Shown in pieces: positions 9,176-16,786 of a stretch of DNA of 64,000 bases. Under the pieces are notes generated by a model. That model had not been told where the DNA came from. It worked only from the letters and a program-made list of their open reading frames with translations, and ran no database searches. Position numbers and translations under genes: made by a program. The stretch covers positions 1 through 64,000 of the forward strand of contig JAEXCS010000019.1 in NCBI GenBank assembly GCA_023402075.1. Direction: 5' to 3'. This stretch comes from Bacillota bacterium (GTDB lineage Bacteria > Bacillota > Clostridia > Oscillospirales > Oscillospiraceae). Position 1 is the stretch's first letter; each line of letters begins with the position of its first letter.

Positions 9176-9285
9176 TTCTTTCATCCAGACTATACTGTCG
9201 GCCTCGGAATTTCACCGAATCCTGCCTTGCGGCTCGTGGGCTTTACCACCGGTGGGGAATTGCACCCCGCCCTGAAGATCCTGAT
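9176..9285 (-). promoter_or_regulatory. FMN riboswitch (RFN element)
   Basis: Read on the minus strand, the sequence has the RFN landmarks in order: ATCTTCAGGGCGGGGTG, AATTCCCCACCGG, GTAAAGCCCACGAGC, then GATTCGGTGAAATTCCGA and GCCGACAGT closing the P1 helix. It is positioned directly upstream of ribD and followed by an intrinsic terminator, so the operon is predicted to be switched off by FMN. Confidence 0.97.
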
Positions 9286-9300
9286 TCAATTTTCAAAAGC

Positions 9301-9329
9301 ATCATAGCACCTGCGTATATATCTGTCAA
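9301..9329 (-). promoter_or_regulatory. Sigma-A promoter of the rib operon
   Basis: On the minus strand TTGACA (9329-9324) is separated by 17 bp from TATGAT (9306-9301), immediately upstream of the FMN aptamer. Confidence 0.85.
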
Positions 9330-9445
9330 GGTATGTCATATAGAAAAGTTTCTACTAAAAGCACCATAATACTGTTTCTGGAGGAATAGAAGCAGAAAAT
9401 CAACGCCAGCAGAGAAATTCACCTATTGAGTATCCCAATATTTCA

Positions 9446-9940
9446 CTAAGCTCGGTCTGCACTTTTAAAGCATATGTATGGGGTGAAATTTTCTGCACCC
9501 CCGTTTGCTCCGTCTTCCGACGGCTTTGGAGTCAGCATTTGCCCCACAAAAATCCGGCGGCCTATCTCCCCGCTACGCCCCGGAATCAGCCCGGTATCCA
9601 TCCGGATATGGCCCTTGTCCCGCAGCTCTGCCAGCATGCTTTGCAGCGTCCGCTCGCTGATTCTGTTTACCACACCGGAAGCAGGGTCCACATAGATGCA
9701 GACATCCAGCAGAAAGCTGTTTTTTGCGTAGCGGAAGCCCGTGCCGGATGCCAGCCGCACAACCTCCCCATACAAGATTTTTGTCCGTGGCCGCAGATAC
9801 GGGGATGTCAGGGCCATGATATCCTGGCAAATTTTATACACGCCGTCCCAGTCGTCGATGTACAAATTATTTGAAACAAAGCGCCGCCCCGGCGGGGCGG
9901 CGCTTGTCATAGGACGAACTATGCACTGTCCGAAATGCAA
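9446..9940 (-). CDS. Mobile-element replication/HTH-type protein, probably a remnant
   Basis: The central part (VYKICQDIMALTSPYLRPRTKILYGEVVRLA read in pieces, then ISERTLQSMLAELRDKGHI) resembles the winged-helix N-terminal region of replication-initiator or DnaD-like proteins found on plasmids and conjugative elements: a conserved lead-in followed by a helix-turn-helix. At 164 residues it is far shorter than full initiators. The beginning is uncertain: the first 20 or so residues overlap a GC-rich hairpin and the opposite-strand integrase start, and an internal ATG at 9817 is possible. Together with the deleted integrase next door it marks a decayed integrated element. Function is inferred from resemblance only. 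Confidence 0.45.
   Translation of the reverse strand: MHFGQCIVRPMTSAAPPGRRFVSNNLYIDDWDGVYKICQDIMALTSPYLRPRTKILYGEVVRLASGTGFRYAKNSFLLDVCIYVDPASGVVNRISERTLQSMLAELRDKGHIRMDTGLIPGRSGEIGRRIFVGQMLTPKPSEDGANGGAENFTPYICFKSADRA
9879..9905. repeat. Perfect 12-bp GC-rich hairpin
   Basis: AAGCGCCGCCCC (9879-9890) and GGGGCGGCGCTT (9894-9905) form a perfect stem with a GGC loop, just ahead of the integrase start. On the minus strand it is followed by TGTTTC, a poor T-run. Confidence 0.6.
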
Positions 9941-10349
9941 AAAGGATATACCAGATGATGCCGTGCTCTGCTGCTATTGCGGCAAGGTGCTCATCCGAAA
10001 AGAACGCAAACGGCGAAAGCGCCCTAATAGCACGGGGTGTATCCGCAAAATGACCGACAGGCCCCACAGAAAACCATACCGCGTGGAGAAGGGCGGAAAG
10101 CGGGATGTGTTCACGGAGGAGGAAATTAAACTGGTGCTGGCCGATGCCGCAGTCAATGAGACATCTAAGATCATCGCCATCTTTCTGTACACTGGCTTCC
10201 GGCTTCAGGAGCTGCTGGACATGCCCATGAGCGGCGTAGATATGGATGAGCTTTTGCGGCTTGTCGGACATGTCGATAAAGAAACCACACAGCTATATTT
10301 ACACGATGATGCAGGTACAATCCGCGATATAGTAAAGAGCATAAGGTAG
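9921..10349 (+). pseudogene. Tyrosine integrase with a large internal deletion
   Basis: The 142-residue frame starts with a zinc ribbon (MHCPKCKKDIPDDAVLCCYC), as in many integrases of gut Firmicutes elements. A basic segment follows, then the beginning of the catalytic domain (VFTEEEIKLVLADA, IFLYTGFRLQELL with the first catalytic Arg). It then jumps directly to the C-terminal end (LVGHVDKETTQLYLHD, with the nucleophilic Tyr). The core-binding domain and the middle of the catalytic domain with its His-x-x-Arg box are missing; intact relatives are about 350-400 residues. The reading frame is kept across the deletions, but the protein cannot be an active recombinase. It lies about 80 bp from a tRNA cluster, a common integration target. 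Confidence 0.75.
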
Positions 10350-10393
10350 CTCGTTACTATATCGTTACTAAATACGCAGTTTTCTGGCACAAT

Positions 10394-10432
10394 AAAAAAG
10401 CCCTAGAACCTTTGCGGCTCTAGGGCTTTTTT
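10394..10432. terminator. Bidirectional terminator after the tRNA operon
   Basis: The stem AGCCCTAGA / TCTAGGGCT is flanked by A6 on one side and T6 on the other, so it can work in both directions. On the minus strand it directly follows the CCA end of the Val tRNA; on the plus strand it follows the integrase remnant. Confidence 0.9.
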
Positions 10433-10508
10433 GGTGGAGACTGGGAGACTCGAACTCTCGACCTCCTGCGTGTGAAGCAGGCGCTCTAACCAGCTGAGCT
10501 AAGCCTCC
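10432..10508 (-). tRNA. tRNA-Val (anticodon CAC)
   Basis: The minus strand folds as a tRNA: acceptor GGAGGCT / AGTCTCC, D-arm TAGCTCAGCTGGTTAGAGC, anticodon stem CCTGC-TTCACAC-GCAGG giving CAC, T-arm with GTTCGAGTC, and an encoded CCA. It is the last of three tRNAs in one transcript. Confidence 0.95.
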
Positions 10509-10530
10509 ACATCAAATATTCACTTTTTCA

Positions 10531-10561
10531 CCTGCCGACTGGCTTCTTCCAGTCAGACAGG
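10531..10561. repeat. Hairpin in the spacer between tRNA-Glu and tRNA-Val
   Basis: CCTG-C-CGACTGG and CCAGTC-AGACAGG pair around a CTTCTT loop. It probably isolates the two tRNAs for processing. Confidence 0.45.
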
Positions 10562-10563
10562 TT

Positions 10564-10638
10564 TGGTGACCCGTACGGGATTCGAACCCATGTTACAGCC
10601 GTGAAAGGGCCGTGTCTTAACCACTTGACCAACGGGCC
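10564..10638 (-). tRNA. tRNA-Glu (anticodon TTC)
   Basis: Acceptor GGCCCGT / ACGGGTC, anticodon arm CGGCC-CTTTCAC-GGCTG giving TTC (one G-T pair), T-arm GGGTTCGAATCCC, encoded CCA. This is the typical bacterial Glu tRNA. Confidence 0.95.
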
Positions 10639-10658
10639 ATATCAACTTTTCGGGAACC

Positions 10659-10685
10659 CCCACGGGACACGGCGTGTCCCGTGGG
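10659..10685. repeat. Perfect 12-bp hairpin between tRNA-Met and tRNA-Glu
   Basis: CCCACGGGACAC (10659-10670) and GTGTCCCGTGGG (10674-10685) are exact reverse complements around a GGC loop. There is no T-run on either side, so it is not a normal terminator. A processing signal or a dispersed palindrome fits better. Confidence 0.7.
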
Positions 10686-10690
10686 AATTC

Positions 10691-10767
10691 TGGTAGCGGC
10701 ACCTGGATTCGAACCGGGGACACTGCGGGTATGAACCGCATGCTCTAGCCAACTGAGCTATGCCGCC
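10691..10767 (-). tRNA. tRNA-Met (anticodon CAT), elongator type
   Basis: Acceptor GGCGGCA / TGCCGCT with a paired first base (an initiator would have a mismatch there), anticodon arm TGCGG-TTCATAC-CCGCA, T-arm GGTTCGAATCC, encoded CCA. An Ile tRNA with a lysidine-modified CAT anticodon is the alternative, judged less likely. Confidence 0.92.
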
Positions 10768-10799
10768 AAATCTGCGCGCCGGTGTGGCGGGCGAGGATT

Positions 10800-10829
10800 A
10801 CTATACCAGATAACGCCCGTTTTTGTCAA
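10800..10829 (-). promoter_or_regulatory. Promoter of the tRNA operon
   Basis: Minus strand TTGACA (10829-10824), 18-bp spacer, then TGG-TATAGT (10805-10800), an extended -10, about 30 bp ahead of tRNA-Met. Confidence 0.8.
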
Positions 10830-10883
10830 GGGGTTTTCGGGAAAATCTCTCAAAAAATATCTCTTTTTGCAAAAGGGTAATTT

Positions 10884-10909
10884 GCCGGGGGCGCTTTCAC
10901 GCCCCCGGC
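10884..10909 (-). terminator. groESL terminator
   Basis: A ten-pair stem GCCGGGGGCG / CGCCCCCGGC lies 12 bp after the groEL stop. The T-run that follows on the minus strand is broken. Confidence 0.7.
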
Positions 10910-10921
10910 GCAGTGCTTTTC

Positions 10922-12547
10922 TTAGTACATGCCGCCCATGTCGGGCGCAGCAGGTGCGGGTGCGGGAGGCTCGGGCTTGTCGGCAACCAAAGACTCGGTG
11001 GTCAGCACCATGGCGGCCACACTGGCTGCATTCTCCAAAGCGGAGCGAGTCACCTTGGCGGGATCGATGATGCCAGAGGCAACCATGTCGCAGTATTCTT
11101 CCTTATAAGCGTCGAAGCCGTAGCCCGCCTTGCCGGAATCCCGGACCTTCTCCAGAATTACGGAGCCGTCCAGTCCGGCATTGGCCGCGATCTGGCGGAT
11201 GGGAGCTTCCAGCGCCTTGGCAATCAAACGCACGCCGGTCTTCTCGTCGCCCTCCACAGTGGAAATCAAAGCCTCCACGGCGGCAATGACGTTGATGAAG
11301 ATGGTGCCGCCGCCGGCGACCACGCCCTCTTCAACAGCCGCGCGGGTGGCGTTCAGCGCGTCCTCCATGCGGAGCTTCTTTTCCTTCATCTCCGTCTCGG
11401 TGGCTGCGCCGACCTTCACGACGGCAACGCCGCCAGCCAGCTTTGCCAGACGCTCCTGAAGCTTCTCCTTGTCATACTCAGAGGTGGTATTGCCAATCTG
11501 AGCGCGAATCTGGCCCACGCGGTCCTTGATGGCCTGGCTGTCGCCCGCGCCGTCCACGATGGTGGTGTTTTCCTTGGTGACCTTCACCTGACGGGCACGG
11601 CCCAGCATATCCAGCGTAGCAGTCTTCAGTTCCAGACCCACTTCTTCGGACACCACGGTGCCGCCGGTAAGGACGGCAATATCCTGCAGCATCTCCTTGC
11701 GGCGGTCGCCAAAGCCGGGAGCCTTGACGCACACCACGTTCAGCGTGCCGCGCAGACGGTTCACGATCAGGGTGCTCAGTGCCTCGCCTTCCACGTCCTC
11801 AGCCACAATCAGCAGCTTCTTGCCGGACTGCACAAGCTGCTCCAGCAAAGGCAGAATGTCGGTGATGACAGAAATCTTCTTATCGGTGATGAGGATGTAG
11901 GCGTCGTCGATGTTGGCCTCCATCTTCTCGGTGTCGGTGCACATATAGGGGGTGATGTAGCCCCGGTCAAACTGCATTCCCTCCACGACTTCGCTGTAAG
12001 TCTCGGCCGTCTTGGACTCTTCAATGGTAATCACGCCGTCGGCGGAAACCTTGTCCATAGCGTCGGCAATCAGCTTGCCGATCTCCTCGTCGCCGGAGGA
12101 GACAGCACCCACGCGGGCAATATCCTTGATGCCGTCCACCTTCTTGGACTGCTTCTTGATCTCTGCCACGGCAACTTCCACGGCCTTGGCCATGCCCTTG
12201 CGCACCACGATGGGGTTTGCTCCGGCGGCCAGATTCTTCAAGCCCTCAGCAATCATGGCCTGTGCCAGAAGGGTTGCGGTGGTAGTGCCGTCGCCGGCCA
12301 CATCGTTGGTCTTGGTGGAAACTTCCTTCACCAGCTGCGCACCCATGTTCTCAAAGGGATCGGGCAGTTCGATTTCCTTGGCGATGGTCACGCCGTCGTT
12401 GGTAATCAGGGGCGCGCCGTACTTCTTGTCCAGCACCACGTTGCGGCCCTTGGGACCCAGAGTGACCTTAACGGTATCGGCCAGAGTATCCACGCCGGCC
12501 TGCAGCGCCTTGCGGGCATCTTCGCCGCGCTTAATCAGTTTAGACAT
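10922..12547 (-). CDS. groL: Chaperonin GroEL (Hsp60)
   Basis: This 541-residue subunit of the cytosolic 14-mer folding chamber runs from the canonical start (IKRGEDARKALQAGVDTLADTVKVTLGPKGRNVVLDK read in pieces) to a GGMY tail. The ATP-site motif GDGTTTATLL and the apical-domain text are intact. It lies 43 bp after groES in the same transcript, with GGAGG before ATG 12547. Transcription starts at the CIRCE-controlled promoter upstream of groES, so heat-shock control through HrcA is expected. Confidence 0.98.
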   Translation of the reverse strand: MSKLIKRGEDARKALQAGVDTLADTVKVTLGPKGRNVVLDKKYGAPLITNDGVTIAKEIELPDPFENMGAQLVKEVSTKTNDVAGDGTTTATLLAQAMIAEGLKNLAAGANPIVVRKGMAKAVEVAVAEIKKQSKKVDGIKDIARVGAVSSGDEEIGKLIADAMDKVSADGVITIEESKTAETYSEVVEGMQFDRGYITPYMCTDTEKMEANIDDAYILITDKKISVITDILPLLEQLVQSGKKLLIVAEDVEGEALSTLIVNRLRGTLNVVCVKAPGFGDRRKEMLQDIAVLTGGTVVSEEVGLELKTATLDMLGRARQVKVTKENTTIVDGAGDSQAIKDRVGQIRAQIGNTTSEYDKEKLQERLAKLAGGVAVVKVGAATETEMKEKKLRMEDALNATRAAVEEGVVAGGGTIFINVIAAVEALISTVEGDEKTGVRLIAKALEAPIRQIAANAGLDGSVILEKVRDSGKAGYGFDAYKEEYCDMVASGIIDPAKVTRSALENAASVAAMVLTTESLVADKPEPPAPAPAAPDMGGMY

Positions 12548-12590
12548 ATTGCATTACCTCCAAAATTAAGAAGTTGTTTTTGAAACTGCT

Positions 12591-12875
12591 TTAATCGACA
12601 ATGGCCAGAATCTCGCTCTGGCGCACCACAGTATACTCTTCGTCTTCCAGCGTAACCTTGCTTCCGGCATACTGGCTGGTGATCACCTTGTCACCGACCT
12701 TCACGGTCATGACAACGTCCTTGCCGTCCACGTTGCCGCCGGGGCCTACGGAAATCACCTCGGCCACGGAGGGCTTCTCCTTGGCAGAGCCGGTGAGGAT
12801 GATGCCGCCCTTGGTCGTCTCCTCGGCTTCCACCATCTTCAGGATGACACGGTCTGCAAGCGGTGTGAGTTTCAT
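12591..12875 (-). CDS. groS: Co-chaperonin GroES (Hsp10)
   Basis: The 94-residue lid of the GroEL chamber. It begins MKLTPLADRVILKMVEAEE and carries the mobile loop around TTKGGIILTGSAKEK that contacts GroEL, with the conserved SVAEVISVGPG segment following. It is the first gene of the groES-groEL operon, with AAAGGAGG before ATG 12875 and a CIRCE element about 50 bp upstream. Confidence 0.98.
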   Translation of the reverse strand: MKLTPLADRVILKMVEAEETTKGGIILTGSAKEKPSVAEVISVGPGGNVDGKDVVMTVKVGDKVITSQYAGSKVTLEDEEYTVVRQSEILAIVD

Positions 12876-12921
12876 AAAAAACTACCTCCTTTAATATATA
12901 AAAAAATTTACAAAATCAGCG

Positions 12922-12948
12922 TTAGCACTCCATCTCCTCGAGTGCTAA
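12922..12948 (-). promoter_or_regulatory. CIRCE operator (HrcA binding site)
   Basis: TTAGCACTC, nine bases, GAGTGCTAA: an exact match to the CIRCE consensus, placed just downstream of the groES promoter. HrcA should repress the operon except under heat or protein stress. Confidence 0.97.
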
Positions 12949-12955
12949 CGTTGCT

Positions 12956-12984
12956 ATCATAGTACATTGCTTCCGGTTTGTAAA
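12956..12984 (-). promoter_or_regulatory. Sigma-A promoter of groESL
   Basis: Minus strand TTTACA (12984-12979), a 17-bp spacer, TATGAT (12961-12956). CIRCE overlaps the start-site region. Confidence 0.85.
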
Positions 12985-13182
12985 GGGGGTAGGCAGGGAA
13001 AATCTGTGAAAATTTTGTGAACTTCCCGGCAAAGCGGGAACCTTTCCCCAAAGGACGGAATTGGAGATATCATAAAACCGTTCTTGCCAAATATTTTCCA
13101 GCGGTATATTATGGAGAAAACCATCGGGCGCGAGCCGGGCGAAGCCGCCGCCGCGGTCGTTTTGAAATGGAGGCGCTTATAG

Positions 13183-13623
13183 ATGAAGGAATTCCTGAAG
13201 GGCTTGCTGAACGGAACAAACCCGCTTTTGGTGCTGATCTATCTGATTGGGGTGGCCGAACCCATCTTGGTGGTCTCATTTTTAACGGCGAGTGGGCCCG
13301 TTGCCTTCCCCTACTTCTTTCATCAGGGGTGGCTGTGTTACCTGCTGCTGAGCCGGAACCTTGGCTACACGATGATATTTCAGGACGGAATCCGGGCCCG
13401 CGGAAAAAATCCGGCCTTGAAGTCAAACGCCGGGGGCTGGTTTTTGGCGCTGTTCCTTCCGCAGGTTCTATTCAGCGCCGCCATGCCCTTCGTAATCTTT
13501 TGGCTGGGCGGCCTTTTCCGCTGCGCCCTGGCGGCGGCGCTGCTGGTTTTAAAAGCCCTTTTGATGCGGCAGGTCTGGCCGATGCTACGCTCCCCCGAAA
13601 GCCGCGAAACGAGCGCAGAGTAA
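13183..13623 (+). CDS. Small polytopic membrane protein of unknown function
   Basis: A 146-residue hydrophobic protein with about four membrane segments (roughly residues 13-36, 42-58, 83-104 and 106-124) and a charged C-terminus. ATG 13183 follows GGAGG at 13169-13173. It resembles no family I can name. It stands alone on the plus strand between groES and a convergent methyltransferase gene, with a strong shared hairpin terminator downstream. Frames overlapping it on both strands lack ribosome-binding sites and were not accepted. Confidence 0.65.
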   Translation: MKEFLKGLLNGTNPLLVLIYLIGVAEPILVVSFLTASGPVAFPYFFHQGWLCYLLLSRNLGYTMIFQDGIRARGKNPALKSNAGGWFLALFLPQVLFSAAMPFVIFWLGGLFRCALAAALLVLKALLMRQVWPMLRSPESRETSAE

Positions 13624-13687
13624 ACCCGCAGAGCGGCGTCTTTACCGGAGCAGCCCTGTTTCCCACAATACAAACTTACAGATACAA

Positions 13688-13722
13688 ACAGTCTCCGGCG
13701 TTATAAAAACGCCGGAGACTGT
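13688..13722. terminator. Terminator shared by two convergent genes
   Basis: A perfect 15-bp stem ACAGTCTCCGGCGTT / AACGCCGGAGACTGT with a five-base loop lies between the plus-strand membrane gene and the minus-strand methyltransferase. T-rich text lies on both sides. Confidence 0.8.
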
Positions 13723-13750
13723 ATACATTTTGTATTCTTGCGGCAAAAAA

Positions 13751-14860
13751 TTACTTTCCGTACATAAATAAATCGCATTTCAGCATGCCGTTGTAAAGCT
13801 TGCGCTTTTTGTCCGCCTGCTTGCCGAAGGAGCGCTCAAACTCCGTGTGGGAGGAAAGCACCAGCACCCGCCACTTGGGCGGCAGGTCCCGGCAGGCCGC
13901 GCCGAAGACGCGGTACAGCGCCTCGGCCTCGCTGTGCTCCATCAGACGCTCGCCGTAAGGCGGATTAGTAACCAACTGGCCGTATTCGCTGTCCCGATGG
14001 AATTTTGCCGCGTCGGCCACCTCAAAGTGCACGCAGTCCCCCACACCTGCAAGCTCCGCGTTGTGCCGCGCCAGCTCCACCGCCGCCGGGTCAACGTCAC
14101 CGCCCCAGATGTCATAGGTCCCGTGGAACTCCCGGTCCCGCGCCTCCTGCGCCGCGTCCTGCCAAAGCTTTGCGTCCATGTTTTTCCACTTCTGTGCGGA
14201 AAAGCTGCGATTTAGGCCCGGGGCGCGGTTTTTGGCAATCAGAGCCGCTTCGATGGGGATAGTGCCGGAGCCGCAGAAGGGATCGCAGAAGGGATCGCGT
14301 CCCCGATAGCGCGACAGGGTCACCAACGCAGCCGCCAGCGTCTCCCGCAGCGGCGCAACCACGCCTTGCGCACGATAACCCCGCTTGTACAGCCCTTCAC
14401 CGGAGGTATCCAAGTACACCGTGGCCACGTCCCGCACAATGGCAAACTGAATCTGATAGCGGCTCCCCGTCTCAGGCAGCGTCTCCATGCCGTACTTCTC
14501 TCCCAGCCGCTTGGCCGATGCCTTTTTCGCAATCGCCTGACAGGCGGGAACAGAATGAAGCTGGGAATTCAGGGAATAGCCCTTTACGGGAAATTCGCCG
14601 TCTTTTGGAATATAGTCCTCCCACGGAAGGGCATAAACGCCCTGAAACAGGGCTTCAAAGTCTTTTGCGAGAAAGCTGCCCAGCTCCATCAAAACCCGCG
14701 CTCCGCAGCGAAGATTCATATTCAGCCGGGCAATATCCGCCTGAGTTCCCCGGCAGTGAACCCGGCCGTTTTCTGCCCGGACCTCCTGCAAATTCAACCG
14801 TTTCATCTCGTCCGCCACCAGACTTTCCAGTCCGAACAGGCAGGGTACCGTCAGCGTCAT
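13751..14860 (-). CDS. THUMP-domain RNA N2-guanine methyltransferase (RlmL/YpsC-like)
   Basis: This 369-residue protein has an N-terminal THUMP/ferredoxin-like RNA-binding part (about 1-155, starting TLTVPCLFGLESLVADEMKRL) and a C-terminal SAM-dependent UPF0020 domain (about 160-369). The SAM site is at DPFCGSGTIPIEAALIA, and the catalytic loop is TNPPYGERL, the N-P-P-Y motif of amino-methylating enzymes. By family it methylates a guanine of 23S rRNA, as in E. coli RlmL and B. subtilis YpsC. AAAGGAGG precedes ATG 14860 and a good promoter lies 40 bp upstream. It appears monocistronic. Confidence 0.92.
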   Translation of the reverse strand: MTLTVPCLFGLESLVADEMKRLNLQEVRAENGRVHCRGTQADIARLNMNLRCGARVLMELGSFLAKDFEALFQGVYALPWEDYIPKDGEFPVKGYSLNSQLHSVPACQAIAKKASAKRLGEKYGMETLPETGSRYQIQFAIVRDVATVYLDTSGEGLYKRGYRAQGVVAPLRETLAAALVTLSRYRGRDPFCDPFCGSGTIPIEAALIAKNRAPGLNRSFSAQKWKNMDAKLWQDAAQEARDREFHGTYDIWGGDVDPAAVELARHNAELAGVGDCVHFEVADAAKFHRDSEYGQLVTNPPYGERLMEHSEAEALYRVFGAACRDLPPKWRVLVLSSHTEFERSFGKQADKKRKLYNGMLKCDLFMYGK

Positions 14861-15174
14861 GGGTCGTGCCTCCTTTAAGTGTTTAAAATATCTGCATCAC
14901 TATACCAGATATTCAAAAAATGTGCAACGCGGCAAAAAACAAAAATTCACACCCTTCGTAAAAAAACACCTGCATACCGAAACTTTTCAGTTGTTTCCTT
15001 CGTCTTATTATATAAAACACTGTTTTTGTACTCCATCCCAGAATCAACCGCTTTGTGGGGCTGGTATTTTTCCCGAAGATGTGATACAATGACTATATAG
15101 AAATAGAATACGAATCAAATTTTTTCTATTTATTTATTTTACCCCCACCGAACGCTTTTCAAAGGAGGTTTTTT
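14861..15174. other. 314-bp divergent intergenic region
   Basis: The region separates the methyltransferase gene from nfeD. Apart from the minus-strand promoter at 14899-14927 it holds an AT-rich stretch and a possible plus-strand -10 (TACAAT, 15085-15090) about 80 bp before nfeD without a clear -35. No gene or stable RNA is evident. Confidence 0.5.
14899..14927 (-). promoter_or_regulatory. Promoter of the RNA methyltransferase gene
   Basis: Minus strand TTGCAC (14927-14922), 17-bp spacer, TGG-TATAGT (14904-14899). Confidence 0.75.
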
Positions 15175-15624
15175 ATGATGATGATTTGGATTTGGCTGGG
15201 TGCCATTGTTCTTTTCGGCGTGGCGGAGGCCGCCACCGCCGGGCTGGTGTCCATCTGGTTTGTGGCAGGGTCTGTGGTGGCGCTGATTGCGGCGATGCTG
15301 AACGCGTCCATGCCCATGCAGTTTGCGCTGTTTCTTGTCGTATCCGCCGTGGCTTTGGCCGCCACCCGCCCTCTGGTGCGGAAAATGCGGGTAGCCAAGG
15401 CCGTTCCCACCAATCTGGACCGGGTGATCGGCCAGACGGGCAAGGTGACGGAAACCGTGGACAATGAAAACGCCACCGGCGCCGTCTATGTAGACGGCAA
15501 GACCTGGACGGCCCGCAGTATCGACGGCACGATTTTTCCCGTAGGCAGTCTTGTTACCGTGTCCAAAATGGAGGGCGTGAAGCTCTTTGTGGAGAAAAAT
15601 AAAATTTTGGAGGGAGTTAATTAA
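15175..15624 (+). CDS. NfeD-family membrane protein
   Basis: This 149-residue protein has two or three N-terminal membrane segments (about 3-40 and 45-65) and a C-terminal OB-fold domain (about 85-149) with the typical GQTGKVTETVDNENATGAVYV-type strands and a GSLVTVSKMEGVKLFVE end. NfeD proteins are encoded with SPFH/stomatin proteins and help organise membrane microdomains. Here the SPFH gene starts at the base after the stop codon. ATG 15175 follows AAAGGAGG. The short form without a ClpP-like protease domain is the common Firmicutes type. Confidence 0.9.
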   Translation: MMMIWIWLGAIVLFGVAEAATAGLVSIWFVAGSVVALIAAMLNASMPMQFALFLVVSAVALAATRPLVRKMRVAKAVPTNLDRVIGQTGKVTETVDNENATGAVYVDGKTWTARSIDGTIFPVGSLVTVSKMEGVKLFVEKNKILEGVN

Positions 15625-16539
15625 ATGCCTATTCGAATTCAAAGCATTGCCCTGATTATCCTGGTGGTTCTGGTATTGCTGCTGATTATCAGCAACATCG
15701 TGATCGTCCAGCAGTCCAAAGCCTTCGTGGTGGAGCGCCTGGGCGCGTTCCGCACCGTATGGGGTGTGGGACTGCACTTCAAAGTTCCGTTCATCGAGCG
15801 GATTGCCAAGCGGGTGTCCCTGAAGGAGCAGGTGGCTGATTTCGCACCCCAGCCCGTCATCACCAAGGACAACGTCACCATGCAGATCGACACCGTTATT
15901 TACTTCCAGATTACCGATTCCAAGCTGTATACCTACGGTGTGGAGCGTCCCATGAACGCCATTGAGAACCTCACCGCCACCACCCTGCGAAACATTATCG
16001 GCGACATGGAGCTGGATCAGTCCCTCACCTCCCGCGACATCATCAACTCCCGGATGCGCGCCATTCTGGACGAGGCCACCGATCCGTGGGGCATTAAGGT
16101 GAACCGGGTGGAACTGAAAAACATCATTCCTCCCCGTGAAATCCAAAACGCCATGGAAAAGCAGATGAAGGCGGAGCGGGAACGCCGCGAAGCCATTCTT
16201 CAGGCCGAAGGCCAGAAGCAGAGCCAGATTCTGGTGGCAGAGGGCGATAAACAGTCTGCCATTCTGCGGGCCGACGCGGCAAAGCAGGCCGCCATCCTCC
16301 ACGCCGAGGGCGAGGCCGAGGCCATTATGAAGGTTCAGCAGGCCACGGCCGACTCGCTGCGTCTTTTGAACGAAGCCAACCCCAACGCGCAGGTCATCAA
16401 GCTCCGCGCGCTGGAGACGATGGTGAAGGTGGCGGACGGAAAGGCCACCAAGATTATCATTCCCTCCGAGATTCAGGGTCTGGCCGGGCTTGCCGCCAGC
16501 GCAAAGGCCCTTCTGGAGAGCGACGAGTCCGCAAAGTAA
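15625..16539 (+). CDS. SPFH/band 7 (stomatin-prohibitin) membrane protein
   Basis: This 304-residue protein has one N-terminal membrane segment (residues 7-27) followed by the SPFH domain. VVERLGAFRTVWGVGLHFKVPF and RVSLKEQVADFAPQPVITKDN are the signature strands. A long Ala/Glu-rich coiled coil (about 180-255) drives oligomerisation. The family forms large membrane-associated cages linked to protease control and membrane domains. Its ATG directly follows the nfeD stop, so the two are co-translated. A hairpin at 16583-16615 lies downstream. Confidence 0.93.
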   Translation: MPIRIQSIALIILVVLVLLLIISNIVIVQQSKAFVVERLGAFRTVWGVGLHFKVPFIERIAKRVSLKEQVADFAPQPVITKDNVTMQIDTVIYFQITDSKLYTYGVERPMNAIENLTATTLRNIIGDMELDQSLTSRDIINSRMRAILDEATDPWGIKVNRVELKNIIPPREIQNAMEKQMKAERERREAILQAEGQKQSQILVAEGDKQSAILRADAAKQAAILHAEGEAEAIMKVQQATADSLRLLNEANPNAQVIKLRALETMVKVADGKATKIIIPSEIQGLAGLAASAKALLESDESAK

Positions 16540-16582
16540 TTATCCGCAAAGCGGAAATTGACGCATTTACTTCATATGTTTT

Positions 16583-16615
16583 ACCGGGGGGCCTGCGAAA
16601 ACGCAGGTCCTCCGG
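16583..16615 (+). terminator. Terminator after nfeD-SPFH
   Basis: ACCGG-GGGGCCTGCG and CGCAGG-TCCTCCGGT pair around AAAA; the T-run behind it is weak. A second shorter stem (AGTCGG / CCGACT, 16632-16651) follows and is trailed by TTGATTATTTT. Confidence 0.6.
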
Positions 16616-16674
16616 TTTATCTTGCCCAACGAGTCGGTTTTGAAGCCGACTTGATTATTTTCGGTTTTTTCATA

Positions 16675-16701
16675 TTCAAACGGGAAAAAAGCTGATATAA
16701 T
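16675..16701 (+). promoter_or_regulatory. Promoter of the xdhC-type operon
   Basis: TGA-TATAAT (16693-16701) is a perfect extended -10. The -35 is poor (around TTCAAA). It precedes the XdhC start by about 85 bp. Confidence 0.6.
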
Positions 16702-16786
16702 AGCAGAGGACAACTGTTATATATGCCAAATTATGATTGCGCGCAGCTGCCGCCTGAAATACATCAATACGAAGCGGAGGAGCCTT

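Noticed and set aside
10823..12583. Open frame of 586 codons antisense to groEL
   Set aside because: This is a shadow of the strong codon bias of groEL, rich in His/Gly/Leu as such shadows are; groEL is certain.
13017..13706. 229-codon plus-strand frame overlapping the small membrane-protein gene
   Set aside because: It has no ribosome-binding site and reads as low-complexity Arg/Gly/Pro text; the other frame has GGAGG and clear membrane helices.
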